Shown here one piece after another: positions 1 to 12,200 of a stretch of 64,000 nucleotides of DNA; the stretch's first letter is position 1; every line of letters starts with the position of its first letter. The notes beneath the pieces are model-generated. The model searched no databases, was not told where the DNA came from, and worked only from the letters and a program-made list of their open reading frames with translations. The translations under genes and the position numbers were made by a program. Where the stretch lies: contig CM082597.2 in NCBI GenBank assembly GCA_040954595.2, positions 2,542,001 through 2,606,000 of the forward strand, in the 5' to 3' direction. The DNA comes from Balanoglossus misakiensis (lineage: Eukaryota > Hemichordata).

Positions 1-110
1 TTTTATTCTGAAATTATTGTAAATGTTTATAGCCCTTAGGAATGGTACTATTTTTGCATTCTGTTGTGTACTTCTAAAAGATATATAAAGAAATAAACAT
101 CTTGTTGTAC

Positions 111-215
111 CTTCACAGAATTCTCCACTCCAACCACTGTTGCAGCTACAGAAACAACCTTCTTCAGCATGTGCAGTTATCACGCCATTGTTACACCATG
201 TGCCACCCGAACAAT
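111..215 (-). CDS. EGF-like domain 7 (exon 37, last in the window)
   Basis: One 105-nt phase 1-1 exon, residues ~1717-1751, encodes DCSGGTWCNNGVITAHAEEG and CFCSCNSGWSGEFC. The donor GTACAA follows at 109-110, so more exons lie beyond base 1. By the repeat order a subtype 'c' CTLD is expected next. Confidence 0.86.
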
Positions 216-3200
216 CTAATCATGGAAAAGACATAAACCAAGCCTGTTAAATATCAGTGACACTGTTTAAATTGTTTTCATTTATTTAAGCTGATAACAC
301 CAGATGAACATCATAACAATATTTATTTTCTTAACCATCGTCAAGTAGGAATATTTTTTTAAACAGTTACAGGAAAGTAAAGTAGGTTTTAAACTTACCA
401 AATTCACAGACATGCTTTCGACTGGCAATAGTACAGTCCGTCATGTACCATTCAACAACACCTTCTAACACACTGAGAAAAGAATTCAATTCTTACTGGT
501 CTGATGTATGTCAGGCATATACATGGTTTACATTTGGAATAAGCAATTTAATGTCCACAGTTTCAATAGTAATATTGTTGTGGGTTGCCATTCCAAAAAC
601 AAATTTGAAGTTTTCCGCATGGAAGAAAATGTTTACATTGTATCAAGTTCACAGGAAATACGGTTATTTATGAAAATTACCTGACGTAGGCGCAATCTTT
701 CCCTACAGGGTCATTGGCCACATTTGTATTCCAAAGACTGTAACCGCCTTGTTGATTGGTGCCATCTGCCATCCAGACACCGTTGATTTTGTGTAAACCA
801 ATCAAAACCTCAGTTTCTGTGGTCGTGTCGATGAACACCCTGAGATTCTCGAACATTTCCGGGGACTGCATTCGTGCCAAATCGCCGCCGATATAATCGC
901 AGCTGTCCCTGGCAGAGGTGTATTCAGTTGATGCCGAAGACAGGTGGTAACGAACTGTTGGTGGTGTATCCGGTTCTGAAAAATGACAAATTCAACATTT
1001 ATGGTCGAAATTTCAACAAATCAATGCAGCAAAGATTACTGATGTAAACCATGGGAGTGGTGCAAAACTTCCAACCAATCAAAATACTTCTTTATCACAC
1101 AGCAGTAAAAAACTTGTGCACTGAAGTCACACTTACGTAAGCAAAATGGTCCTTTCCATCCAACTGCACAGGAACATGAGCAATAGCCATTAACAGGGTC
1201 CATGGTAACCTGTCCATTATTCCTGCACCAAGGTGTACCATCCAAGCAATCTACACAGAATGGTATCAACAACATTTAGTTCTAATTATTTATATATATA
1301 CTGTTTTGCTGAATTGCTAGTACCTGGAGACATACAATCAATTCTTTTTAATTTACGACCTCGGTGTTAAGTCATCATTACAACATTATAAACATTATAA
1401 CATGAATACTTGCCAAATTCACAAATGCTAAGTCTTCCTAGAGCTGCAGTACATAAAAGTGACTGGAAGCCATAATCTTTGTCTCTCCTGCAATGAAAAA
1501 TAATAAGCTTACCGTACGATAAGGCATCACAACTGATCAGTTTAGCTCAGCTCAGTTGAACATTAGTATATAAAAATAATTATTGAGTATTACTCAATGA
1601 ACAGTTGACGGTTTATTTTATTCTACAATATATTACAGTGTGTTCAGTTTAAGTTCTTTATAAATTGCATAGACGCACATACTGACAGACATTTTTACCT
1701 GAGAACAGCACAGTCGTCAAGAGCATCAACACTAAAAGCCCAATCAAAGTAGTCTTGTAGACCATCACTATTTATCCACACATCGTTTTCCTTCCACAGG
1801 TCAAAATAGAGTCTATCATCAGGAACCGCTTGCGTCGAGATGAACGCACCAATAGCATCTTGCGTACCAAAATTCGGCACAACAGCAAGCCTACCACCCA
1901 TGGCAACACATTCATCATTGGCTGTTAGCCCTGACACAGGCATTAAGTTTACCCAGTACATGAAATCAGTAGCAACTGTAAAATTACAAAAAAATGAATT
2001 AATTTCTTAAATGACGCATAGCTTCCACACAATACCTGTTGCAATTTCATTGTTATCTTGTATCATAATCACGTAAATTATTAAAGTATTAATGTCAGCT
2101 ACGCACCATTTTGTTAGCAGACCTGGCTGTATGACATATTCACTGTTGAATGCCGAGTTTCAGAATAAATTGTGACACTTTGCATACTTGCAAAAAGAAT
2201 CAAGAAACTCCTTGAACATTTACAAACCTTCACAGAATTCTCCACTCCACCCGCTGTGACAGCTACAGACACATCCATCTTCAGCATGTGCAGTGATAAC
2301 ACCATTTTGACACCAAGAACCGCCAGAACAATCTACCAATAAAACAGTCATCAATCAGATGTGCATAATTCATTTAGATTTTCGTGTTTTCAACCTTCAA
2401 CTGACAACATACACATAATCCATCCAGTTATATGTGCAAATCAGTAACAATGAAACGTATATATTTTTTGCCTACCAAATTCACAGACGTATTTCCTCGA
2501 CTGGATAGAGCAATCCACCATGTACCACTTGTTGTCTACAACGCTGATTTAGCCAGAAAAAAAACACAGAAGAAAGGGAAGGATGTTATTGTTTGTTGAA
2601 GACATATGAATCATAATCGCATTACGAAACATCGACATGTCTGATTCAGCCGTGCATTATCGTCTTACCTTATGTAAGCACAGTCTTTGCCAGCAGGAGA
2701 GTTGCCAACATTATCCACCCATCCGCTGTACGCCCCCTGTTGGTTGGTGTCGTCAGCCATCCAGATGCCATTGGCCTTGTTCAGGCCAATCAGTACCTCT
2801 GTTTCTAAGGTCGGGAGTACATAGCTCATCAGGTTTTCGTACATCTTGTTTGATTGGACACGAGTGAGAATTCCACCGATGTAACTGCATGCAGCCTTGG
2901 CTTCAATGAAATTGGCGGTCTCTTCTGAGAGCCGGTAACGGACATTGGGGGTAGGGTCAGGTTCTGAAAAAGTAAATATACAAATGGTTGATAATTTGCC
3001 TTTTTAACTTACTAACAACAGAGACATGTGCTCAAACATATAGTTCTTTGTCTTCAGGAGAGAAACGTTCATACTTACCTAAGCAAAACATCCCTGACCA
3101 ACCTGGTGGACAGTCGCAGGTGCATGTGGCGTTAACACTATTGATATTAATGACACCGCCATTACGACACCATGGTGCACCATCCAAACAATCTGAAATC

Positions 3201-6200
3201 GTAAATGATTGATTTCTTTACTCACATATGCTTAAAGAGGCAAAGTCACTAAATCTTGTTATTTAACTTTTTTATGACACATCAGAGACAAAGATTCGGT
3301 ACACCAAGTCTGCCTACTGGACCAAAACCGATTGTTCCTTTTTCTGCACGTTTTCATGAACCCTTACTTACCGAATTCACAAAGATGACTTCGGTCTATG
3401 TTCTTTGAACAGTTCACAGCAAACCACTGGTAATTATTATCTGGCCTTTAAAATAAAAAGTTTGTTCATTCAAAATTTGTAACTGAAGTGAGTTTTCTCA
3501 ACATTGGTAAGGGGAAAATAATCTTCAAAACTTTCCCTAAGTCTCTCAGTTGGTACATTTCTCGTGTTGAAAGTCACCCTTACCATATACAACAAAATAT
3601 GTGTAAATGAACCTACCTTAGCCCACCACATTCCAAGCCACCTGTTTCAGGTTCATTATTTGCCCAATTGGCATACCCAGTAAGGGCTTCACCATCCTCA
3701 TAGCGCCAAACACCGTTATCCAGGTGCAGCCCAAAGTAAATTTTTAACCCAACAGCATAATCCTTGACACCGTTGATGTAATTTTCAGCTCGCGCTTGGG
3801 TGCTTTTGGTGTTCACCTTTGCTAGGTTACCCATATAGGCCTCACAGTTGAGTTGGGCATCGGATCTCTTGTACTGGACTTGCGGAAGCCAGAGGGCTTT
3901 TGGATCTATGGGTTCTGGGCAGGACAATAAAAAGGGTGTTATTCAGTACATGGCTAAATAGTGTATTAAAATCACGGTTGGTATTGACCACTGTGGAAGC
4001 TTGCACAATGACAGTCTGTTTGAATCACGTGAAATAGAAATCCAACGTCAGCATCTGTAGTCCTGGCCTAAACATCATTGCCTTACCTGGAGTTGTAGTT
4101 GGCGGCAAAGTTGTCGTTGTTGAAACTGAAAAAGAGGAAATATATTCATCTAATAAATTGCTGTCTTGATTGCTGACTTCACAGGGTGATTGGGGAAGTT
4201 GGTGAAGTTACTGAAAAACGAAAAGCTAACCAGGCATATCATTGATTTTACGAGATACTTACTTTCGCAAAAGGTGCCTTCCCAATATTCATCACACAAG
4301 CAAGAGCATGTTCCACTGCCACTGACCACAGTGCCGTGATGACACCAATCCGAATGCGTGCAATCTAAATCGAGGAAACAAGGAGAATTTTATGTTAACA
4401 AAACAAATTAATATATTTCCTATAGCTCTCTCCCTCTCTCACCAATTATGTACAAAACATAACTAAACATCTTACCAAATTCACACAGGCTTAGTCGACC
4501 ATTCCCCCAGGTACAGAGACCAGGTGTCCATTCATAATTTTTCTCTTCGCTATTACAAATAAGAAAACAAAAGGTCTGATTCACTGATTCACAATCATTT
4601 AAAGTTTAATGATATTCTTGTGATGGTGACATTGTAGGTCCAGTGACTAATGTTAACCTGATAACGATGGTGGAACTATTTCATGACTTCAACAATCAGC
4701 TTTTACCGTTTGCGCTCCCTGAAGAACTAAACGAGACACTATACTCACTTTAAGTAGGAACAGTCGTGTTCGTCTTGAAATGAGAAAGCCCAATTATTGT
4801 AGACCTGATCACCATCAGCATTTATCCACACACCGTTCACCTTATGAATATCGAAGTAAACTTTGCTGTTGCTCAAAGTCACACTGCTGAGAAAGTTGCC
4901 AACTGAACTTTGCACGACTGCATTTGGAACCACTGCAAGTCTTCCGAACCTGGCAGAACACTTGGCAGACGCATCGTCATATCCGTCCACGGAAATCGGG
5001 TTCAACCAATACTTGATATCATGGCGTTCTGTAGAATGGCAGGATTAAACGCTCAAGAAACAAAATGCATCTATATTGAAATGCCTAATTTTACAATATA
5101 TTCAGTCAGATGCCAGTTTGTGATTTTCAAAACTTGGCCTGACCATACTTTTGTACAACCTGGAAACATTTAGGCATTTTCCCATCACTTTTTTATTCAC
5201 AAAGCAAGCTAGTTCATGCACTTTCATTTAGTAAAACACAACAATCTACTATATTATGCAGCTGATGAGTACCTGAACAGAATTCACCGGTCCACGTGTA
5301 GTAACACTGACAGAAACAGCCTTCTTGGGCGTCCATGATCACGTCACCATTCACACACCATGTGGTGTCCACAGTGCAATCTGCCAAAATCATTAGCCAA
5401 AAAATTAGTCTGGTGGTTTTGTGGTATGTTTTCAATCACGGCTGTTCTTCCTCTCTGTTAGTACTGGTTGTTTATTGACATTGTTGACAGGAGATCTCAT
5501 TTCAAATGCCAGGATACCCTGATTCAAAGTCAATTACTGCTCATGAAAAACCCTCTTTGAACGGGCGTATTTCTATCGTGCTTTCTTTGTTTTATTGTGG
5601 TCCATCTTTTACCCAAAATTGCAAGGCAATTTCCAGTGATTTGGATGCTTAGAATGAAGCTTAAAGCAAGTAAAGGCAGTTGGAATTATGTGAGGTAAAA
5701 GCTTACCAAATTCGCAGACATATTTATTAGTGCTGGTCGTACAGTCTGTTCCAACCCACATCCAACTACTGTCATACCTATTTAAAAAGAAATTGCACAC
5801 TATGTTAATGTGCCATTCTAAAAGGCTGCATAATGTCTGGCTAATGAAAGACTAATTATCAATATTTATCAATATATTTTTGTCTCTTCAGAGTGCCCAC
5901 ATGCGACAAACTTTTGTATGAGTAAAGCAGATATACGGTAATGATTGTTTACTTTATAAATGCATAAAAAGAAAAAATTTCAAGCGACTTCTGAACAACT
6001 TACCTCATTGCTGCACAATCGTTAGATCCTGGATTGTCACCTAACCATGCTGAGAATTCACCTACATGTAAATCATCATCTGTTACCCACCACTCTCCTG
6101 TCTTGTGCAGACCGAACAGCACTTCTGTTTCGCCGTTCCCGGTTGCGAATTCTCCAATGTTCTGAAACATTTGGGAAGTCACCGGCCTTGCCAGTTGGCC

Positions 6201-9200
6201 ACCCAGCCCACTGCACGCTTGTGATGCATTCACGTAGTTGGTCGGAGTGTCTGATAACATGTACCGCACTGTCGGTGTCGTATCAGGCTCTGCAAAATGA
6301 CGAAGAATTGTTGAACGATATCTGAAGGGTCTTTTAGACTAGCATAAAGACATTCTTTGTTTTTAAGACACTCAAAACATTTACAACCTGTTTGTCTTTA
6401 CACACATGAAAACCGAAAATATCCAATTGTAATTTCTCATAACTATGTGAATAGAGACTTACGTAAACAGAACATTCCCGTCCAACCAGAATCACAAACA
6501 CATGAACATGACCCTCCAGCTTCTGTCACAACACCACGTTGACACCATGCAGTGTCTACAACACAGTCTGAAAGAAGAAAAATAAACAACGTGGCCATTA
6601 ATAAAGACAGTCTGACATTGGAAGACACATGACAAATACTGTGGACTGTGTGTGGATGCAGCGAGACTAGCATCAACTTCAAAAAACTTTGCAATAAAAT
6701 TATACATTACACGAGTTACATACCAAATTCACATAGGTGTAGTCTTTGATGTTCACTGCAGTTCTCTGCAACCCACTGGTAAGAGTTAGTCGGGCTGTTG
6801 AAAGAAAGAAAGCAAATGCAACAATTTGTCAGTTAAACAGGCAAAAAGATATCTGTTCTGCTCGGTAATGCTGTCTGTCCTGAAAAGTGTTGTGGGCAAA
6901 ATTTTTAGCAGACGACATGTGTTAAATTTAAGTAACACAGTCACAACTTTCTTGCTGTCGTCTGCTAGATGGAGTGAGATATATTAGTAGAAAACAGTAG
7001 GTAAGGTTTGACATTTCAAAGCCATAGAACCATGTACCTTAAGACCACACAGTCAAAATCATTGTTTGCGGGTTCCCCAGATGTCCAGTCGCTCCACAAT
7101 CTAAGCTCATGTCCATCTTCATACTTCCAAACTCCGTCGACTTTCTGCAGCTGTAAATAGATGCCAGTCGTGGTCTGTGCAGCTGGGATACCACTCAGGT
7201 GATTTTCGATGTTGGCTTTAACAGTGGCATCTGTGATTTTGCTGAGGCGGCCACCGTACAGCTCACAGTTTGCCTTTGCGAGACTGTGTTCCCGTGTTGG
7301 TTGGGGAAGCCAGTATGTTACGGGTGGGGTTACCCCTGTGAGAATGAACAAAATAAACATTATAAATGTATTCGACAAATAAAGTAAAATATCACAAACA
7401 TCTATATTTATATGTGTATATTATATACCTATTTAATAGGTCACAGAATCTATGTGCATTAAACGTTGTTAGCACATATCAAGTCAAAAACTTACCTATT
7501 TCACACACAGACCCAATGGCTTCTGAACAACCATAATCTAACCATTGGTAACCATCAGCACGACTACAATAACAGACATGAGACATTTAGTTCAATTTAC
7601 ATATATATATGCATGGGAACAATTTTGAACTCTGGCATGATCTTTTGCTCTTTTCCTACCTGAGTACAACACAGTGATTATTCTTTTCATCTGGTTCGAT
7701 TCCCGCCCAGTTGAAGTAGACAGGTTCATCCTCGTTTGACAGCAGAATATACCCTGAGGATTCCTCTTGATGTAGACCGAAGTAGAACTTGTCGTGTTCC
7801 GGATAGCCTTCCAGGAATGTTGCCAAGTGGTTCTGGATATCGACATTCCGGATGTTGGCTAGTGCTCCCCCGTAGGCTATGCACTCTTGTCGTGCGCCTT
7901 CATATGTTGAAGCAGTAACCACTCGATAATGATCAATTCCCTCGAGGCCTTTACCTGTGTAGAATTTAAGGAAACACTTTTGTAAACTTAGTTCGAATAG
8001 ATGCTGTTATTCATTGTAACTTTGTATGCTTTGTCCATCTGTCTGGGTTTTTTTTTTTTTGTTAATTTGTTTAAATTCTGCATGTCCATGAATTCATCAG
8101 TTTTAACGCTGTATATTGAGTAAACGAAAAAATATACTTACCATCACCGTCAGTGTTACATGTCACTCCTTCTGGGCAGATGCATCCAAGAACTGCATCA
8201 CAGACCTGAGAGAAAGGCAATTTATGGTCATTAAGTGACATCTGAAATTCCTCAAGGGTCGTGTGTGTGCTGCTTTCTCGTCCAGACCTCTTATTTCGAT
8301 ACAGTGAAAAAGACACCAGACATGACTGCATTTGGGACTTACCCGATTGAAGCCACATGTAGCATCTACAAATGTTGGCATCTGCCCTTGTGTTGTGCAA
8401 TCTGATACCATTAAGTCCATGTTTACAACATTACACCAAATATGACAATCACCCTGAGAAAAAGATCAATAAAATACTTGTGAATTCACATAATGGAAAA
8501 TAAAAGTCATAATGATAACTCTGCTATTGTCAAAGATGAAATAATATATCGGTTATCTGTAATAGTTATTCCATAGACTAGACACGACAAATAATCTTTT
8601 CCGTACTGTTTGGTAAGTCTTGCGCCAGGGGCAGACTTCTTCACTGTAGAAACTGCTGTTGGCAGCGTATTTCAGATAGCAGTCGTGGTCAAGACGCTCG
8701 TCTTCTGAATTCAGAACTTCGAATATGAGAGTACCGTTGGGGGCGTCGCTGAAACAGTCTCCATCATTAGAACTGATGAGCAATAAAGAACAAATTTATA
8801 CTTAGTTTATGTACTCATGCAAGTATGTGTTTTGCTCATAGTTTACTGACATTGTTTTCAGAATTACATGATTGATACATCTCACTTCTCCCCCTGCCTT
8901 CTCCCTCTCACCTCAAATAAGTCATTGCATCATATCTATTACAACTGGTGAATTTCAATTTGTTGACGTCAGACATTATTCCATCTTCCGTACAACCATC
9001 GATTAACTCATCGTTATCCATGCCGAGACTGCAAAAAATTAAAAGCAAAAATAATCATTAGTACATGCATTGTTAACAATAAGTTCACGAAACTCTATCT
9101 GATCTCTTTTTAATGTAACAATGTAACAATTTTTTTTTGCATTATACATACATGTGACCAAACTGACGAGCAAGAACACGGGCAGTGTGGTCTTTGCTGT

Positions 9201-12200
9201 AATACTTGACAGCAAGGTAGTGATTGTTTGGGTGACATCCTTGGAAGGACGACAGACCAACGTCATTTCCGTTATCAGCCACAGACGTTCTGACAAAAAG
9301 AAATGAACAGATTATAATGTTAGGTGTTTTACAGAATAAGCAGGAACATATTTTGAAAACCATAAAATCTAGAGTTTACTTTGTCCAATTTTGACAGTCT
9401 GCGTCATACAAAATAGGTCACTGGTATGATTTCTTTCCATATTCACATATTTAAGTGAATTGAAACATCGATAAAATGGGATTAGACTATTGACTTCATC
9501 TGACAAACACTATACCACCTCTTATACACAGACAGTGGTCTTGCTTCTAATTATCATAAAACAGAAATTTTGCTCTTTCTATTTTATTTCCTTATTTTAA
9601 AGATTCAATCATCATTTTTAAGACTAGGCATTTTATTTTGCTTCAGGGCTTTGAGCAAGTGTGGTAGATACAAAAGAACAAAACAGCAAAAAGTTGCTGT
9701 GCTAATTAAGCTTTAAATAAAACATTTACTGTGGCTCTTTTCAGAGTTTAGTCACACTATCAGAAGAGCTCTTGGCAGCAATGACACTAGCGCCACCAAG
9801 TGGTGAAATGGGTTAAAATACAGTGCCCATGCTAAATAGTATTACATCATGTAATATTGAATTAAAATCTTTCAAGTTAAAATTACTGACATGTGTAATT
9901 GTGGTGCCTTACCCTCCCAGCACAAACGCCACGTCATAATACTTCAAGTCAGATTCACCTCCATCGCGCCATGTTAGTTGTTTTTCCCAGGCAAAAGCAA
10001 ACGTGGAGAAGAGGTCGGTAATGTCTCCATACGAGAATCTGCCAATCAAATTCTAGAAGCAAAACAAAAAAGGATGACATTAAAGTCTGACAATCAACAG
10101 GATCAAAATGCTTCAGACAATGGTTGTCTATGAAGAATAGTATTAGCACAGTTATTCTCTGAAAATCATGATAGGATGGATTGCAATGAAAATATCACAC
10201 CAGAGGTATATTTGCTGGCAAAGAATAATTTAAAATCTATTTTCTGAGCACACATACTTAAAAACTTGTTGGTTAAAATAGTTTCCAATAACTATGAATC
10301 CACTGACCAAAGTAGTACATGTAATTAATTATGCAGGACACTAATACACATTCACCTTGATATGTTTCATTTTTGCAGGTCAGCGCGATTTTTAACACAA
10401 AATTGGACCACTCCAGAAAAGTTCACACACTACTCACTATCGAAATGCGAAATTGGGTATGGTTATCGCATAATTTTCGTTTCTAGAGCTAAAAACTACG
10501 AGCGTACGATAGCTCAGTCCGATTATAAGCTATTAATACATTACAATTTTATGCAAATAAGGGACGCTCAAAAATATGTTTCATTTTCCACATTGACACA
10601 AAAACGGCACCATAAGATGCTACTTCTGCCCGTGAACCCGTCTCAGAAACCACAATAAAATTCCTGAATCATATAACAATGCGAATACAAAGTATAATGG
10701 TCACCTTACATCGTTTACCACTATTTTTGGCCAATTTACTATCTACCTAAACGTCAATTTCGTTCAGTATAACATATGATCCCGGGCTTGGCTGACGACA
10801 CGACTCGATGAGGTCAACATTTCGATTGAAAAATACTAATTCAAACACTAACCTTCCTGTTAGGCGATGTCTGTAGTTGCAAGAGCGATCAATACTGAAC
10901 ATATGTTCAATATTTTAGGCAAACCGGGCTGAAATTTCCGCCCGTTTGCCACGAAATCTGAGAGGGTCGGGCGGACGATGTCACCCCCTCAAACACGCTG
11001 CTCTAACTGACGCGTCACGTACGCACACCGCGTGGCCTTCGAAATTTGATACATTTCAGATATTGTAACATTTAAATGTAGCATTTCCTACAACTTTGGC
11101 GAAAACAAGTGCTACGTGACCAGACAGCCCCAGCGATCTTGAATAGTCGCTTTTGTGTTGCAAGTTTAATTTTTTTGTACAGTACAAACAGATTTTGTTG
11201 ATAAGGGGTAGTTGAAAAGAACCGAGTGTTTGGATACAACACACAACATAGTTGCCGAATTACTTATCAGTTTCAGATCTCCTAAAACCATGGTAGACAC
11301 ATACAAATTGTATGGAAAGCCAATGCATTTTTAGAGAAAAAATCAGCATGAGTTTACCAGCAGTGACGTGAAATGTAAGTCTTGACTGGGGTTTTGTCAA
11401 GGGGTATTGTACCCCGGGTCGCTGCTGATGTTGTATGACACCACGACCTACCCATGTCATATGATTTTAAACTTTTAATAGGGGCCTATGGCCTAATATT
11501 TTCGATCATATTTATTGCATACTCACCAGAAGTTCTTGTGTTTCCATTACAACCATTTTGACGACGGTGAATTTCACTTTGACGCCAAATTCAGAAAGAC
11601 TACTGTCCATGAAGATAGCTTGCGCCTGAAGTAAAATAGATTTTATTTCTATAAGTTAGGGTCTAGACCAGTCAACTTCCGCAAAATGTTGTTTACTTTT
11701 ACGTATTTAAAGTTTTCATTACAAATATAAAATGGAGAAAATATAACGAAGTGATACAAAGTAAATACAACCACGTTTGAACAGTAAAAAAGATTTGTCA
11801 GCATACAGACCGTTAAAAGCAGTTTCCATTTATTTCGATGTTTTCATTGTATGTACTTTCCGTTTTTATATTTCTTCAGATAACATAACGATTGTCTTTT
11901 TAATAGTTACATAAAAATATGTATAGACGGAAAAATTGTATCGGGATTTTGCTATCAACACGAGAATATTGAATAACACTTGAAAACAGGGCTTCCGAAA
12001 AATACCACGAGTTGTGAAAATGATACTCACCAAGTTTATGCTTGACAGCATGTAGTCAACAGCTGCATCTTCAAGTTCCATGAAGACATCAAACTCAATG
12101 ACGGCCATCAGCTCAATGTTTTGGACCGGAATGGCGAGATCACGGCGCCTTCTTCTCGTTTCAAAGCCGCTAGTATCAAGAGCTAGAATAAAATATGAAG

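Noticed and set aside
7680-7700. tRNA T-loop-like GGTTCGATTCC
   Set aside because: It lies within the coding sequence of CTLD1 and no tRNA arms surround it.
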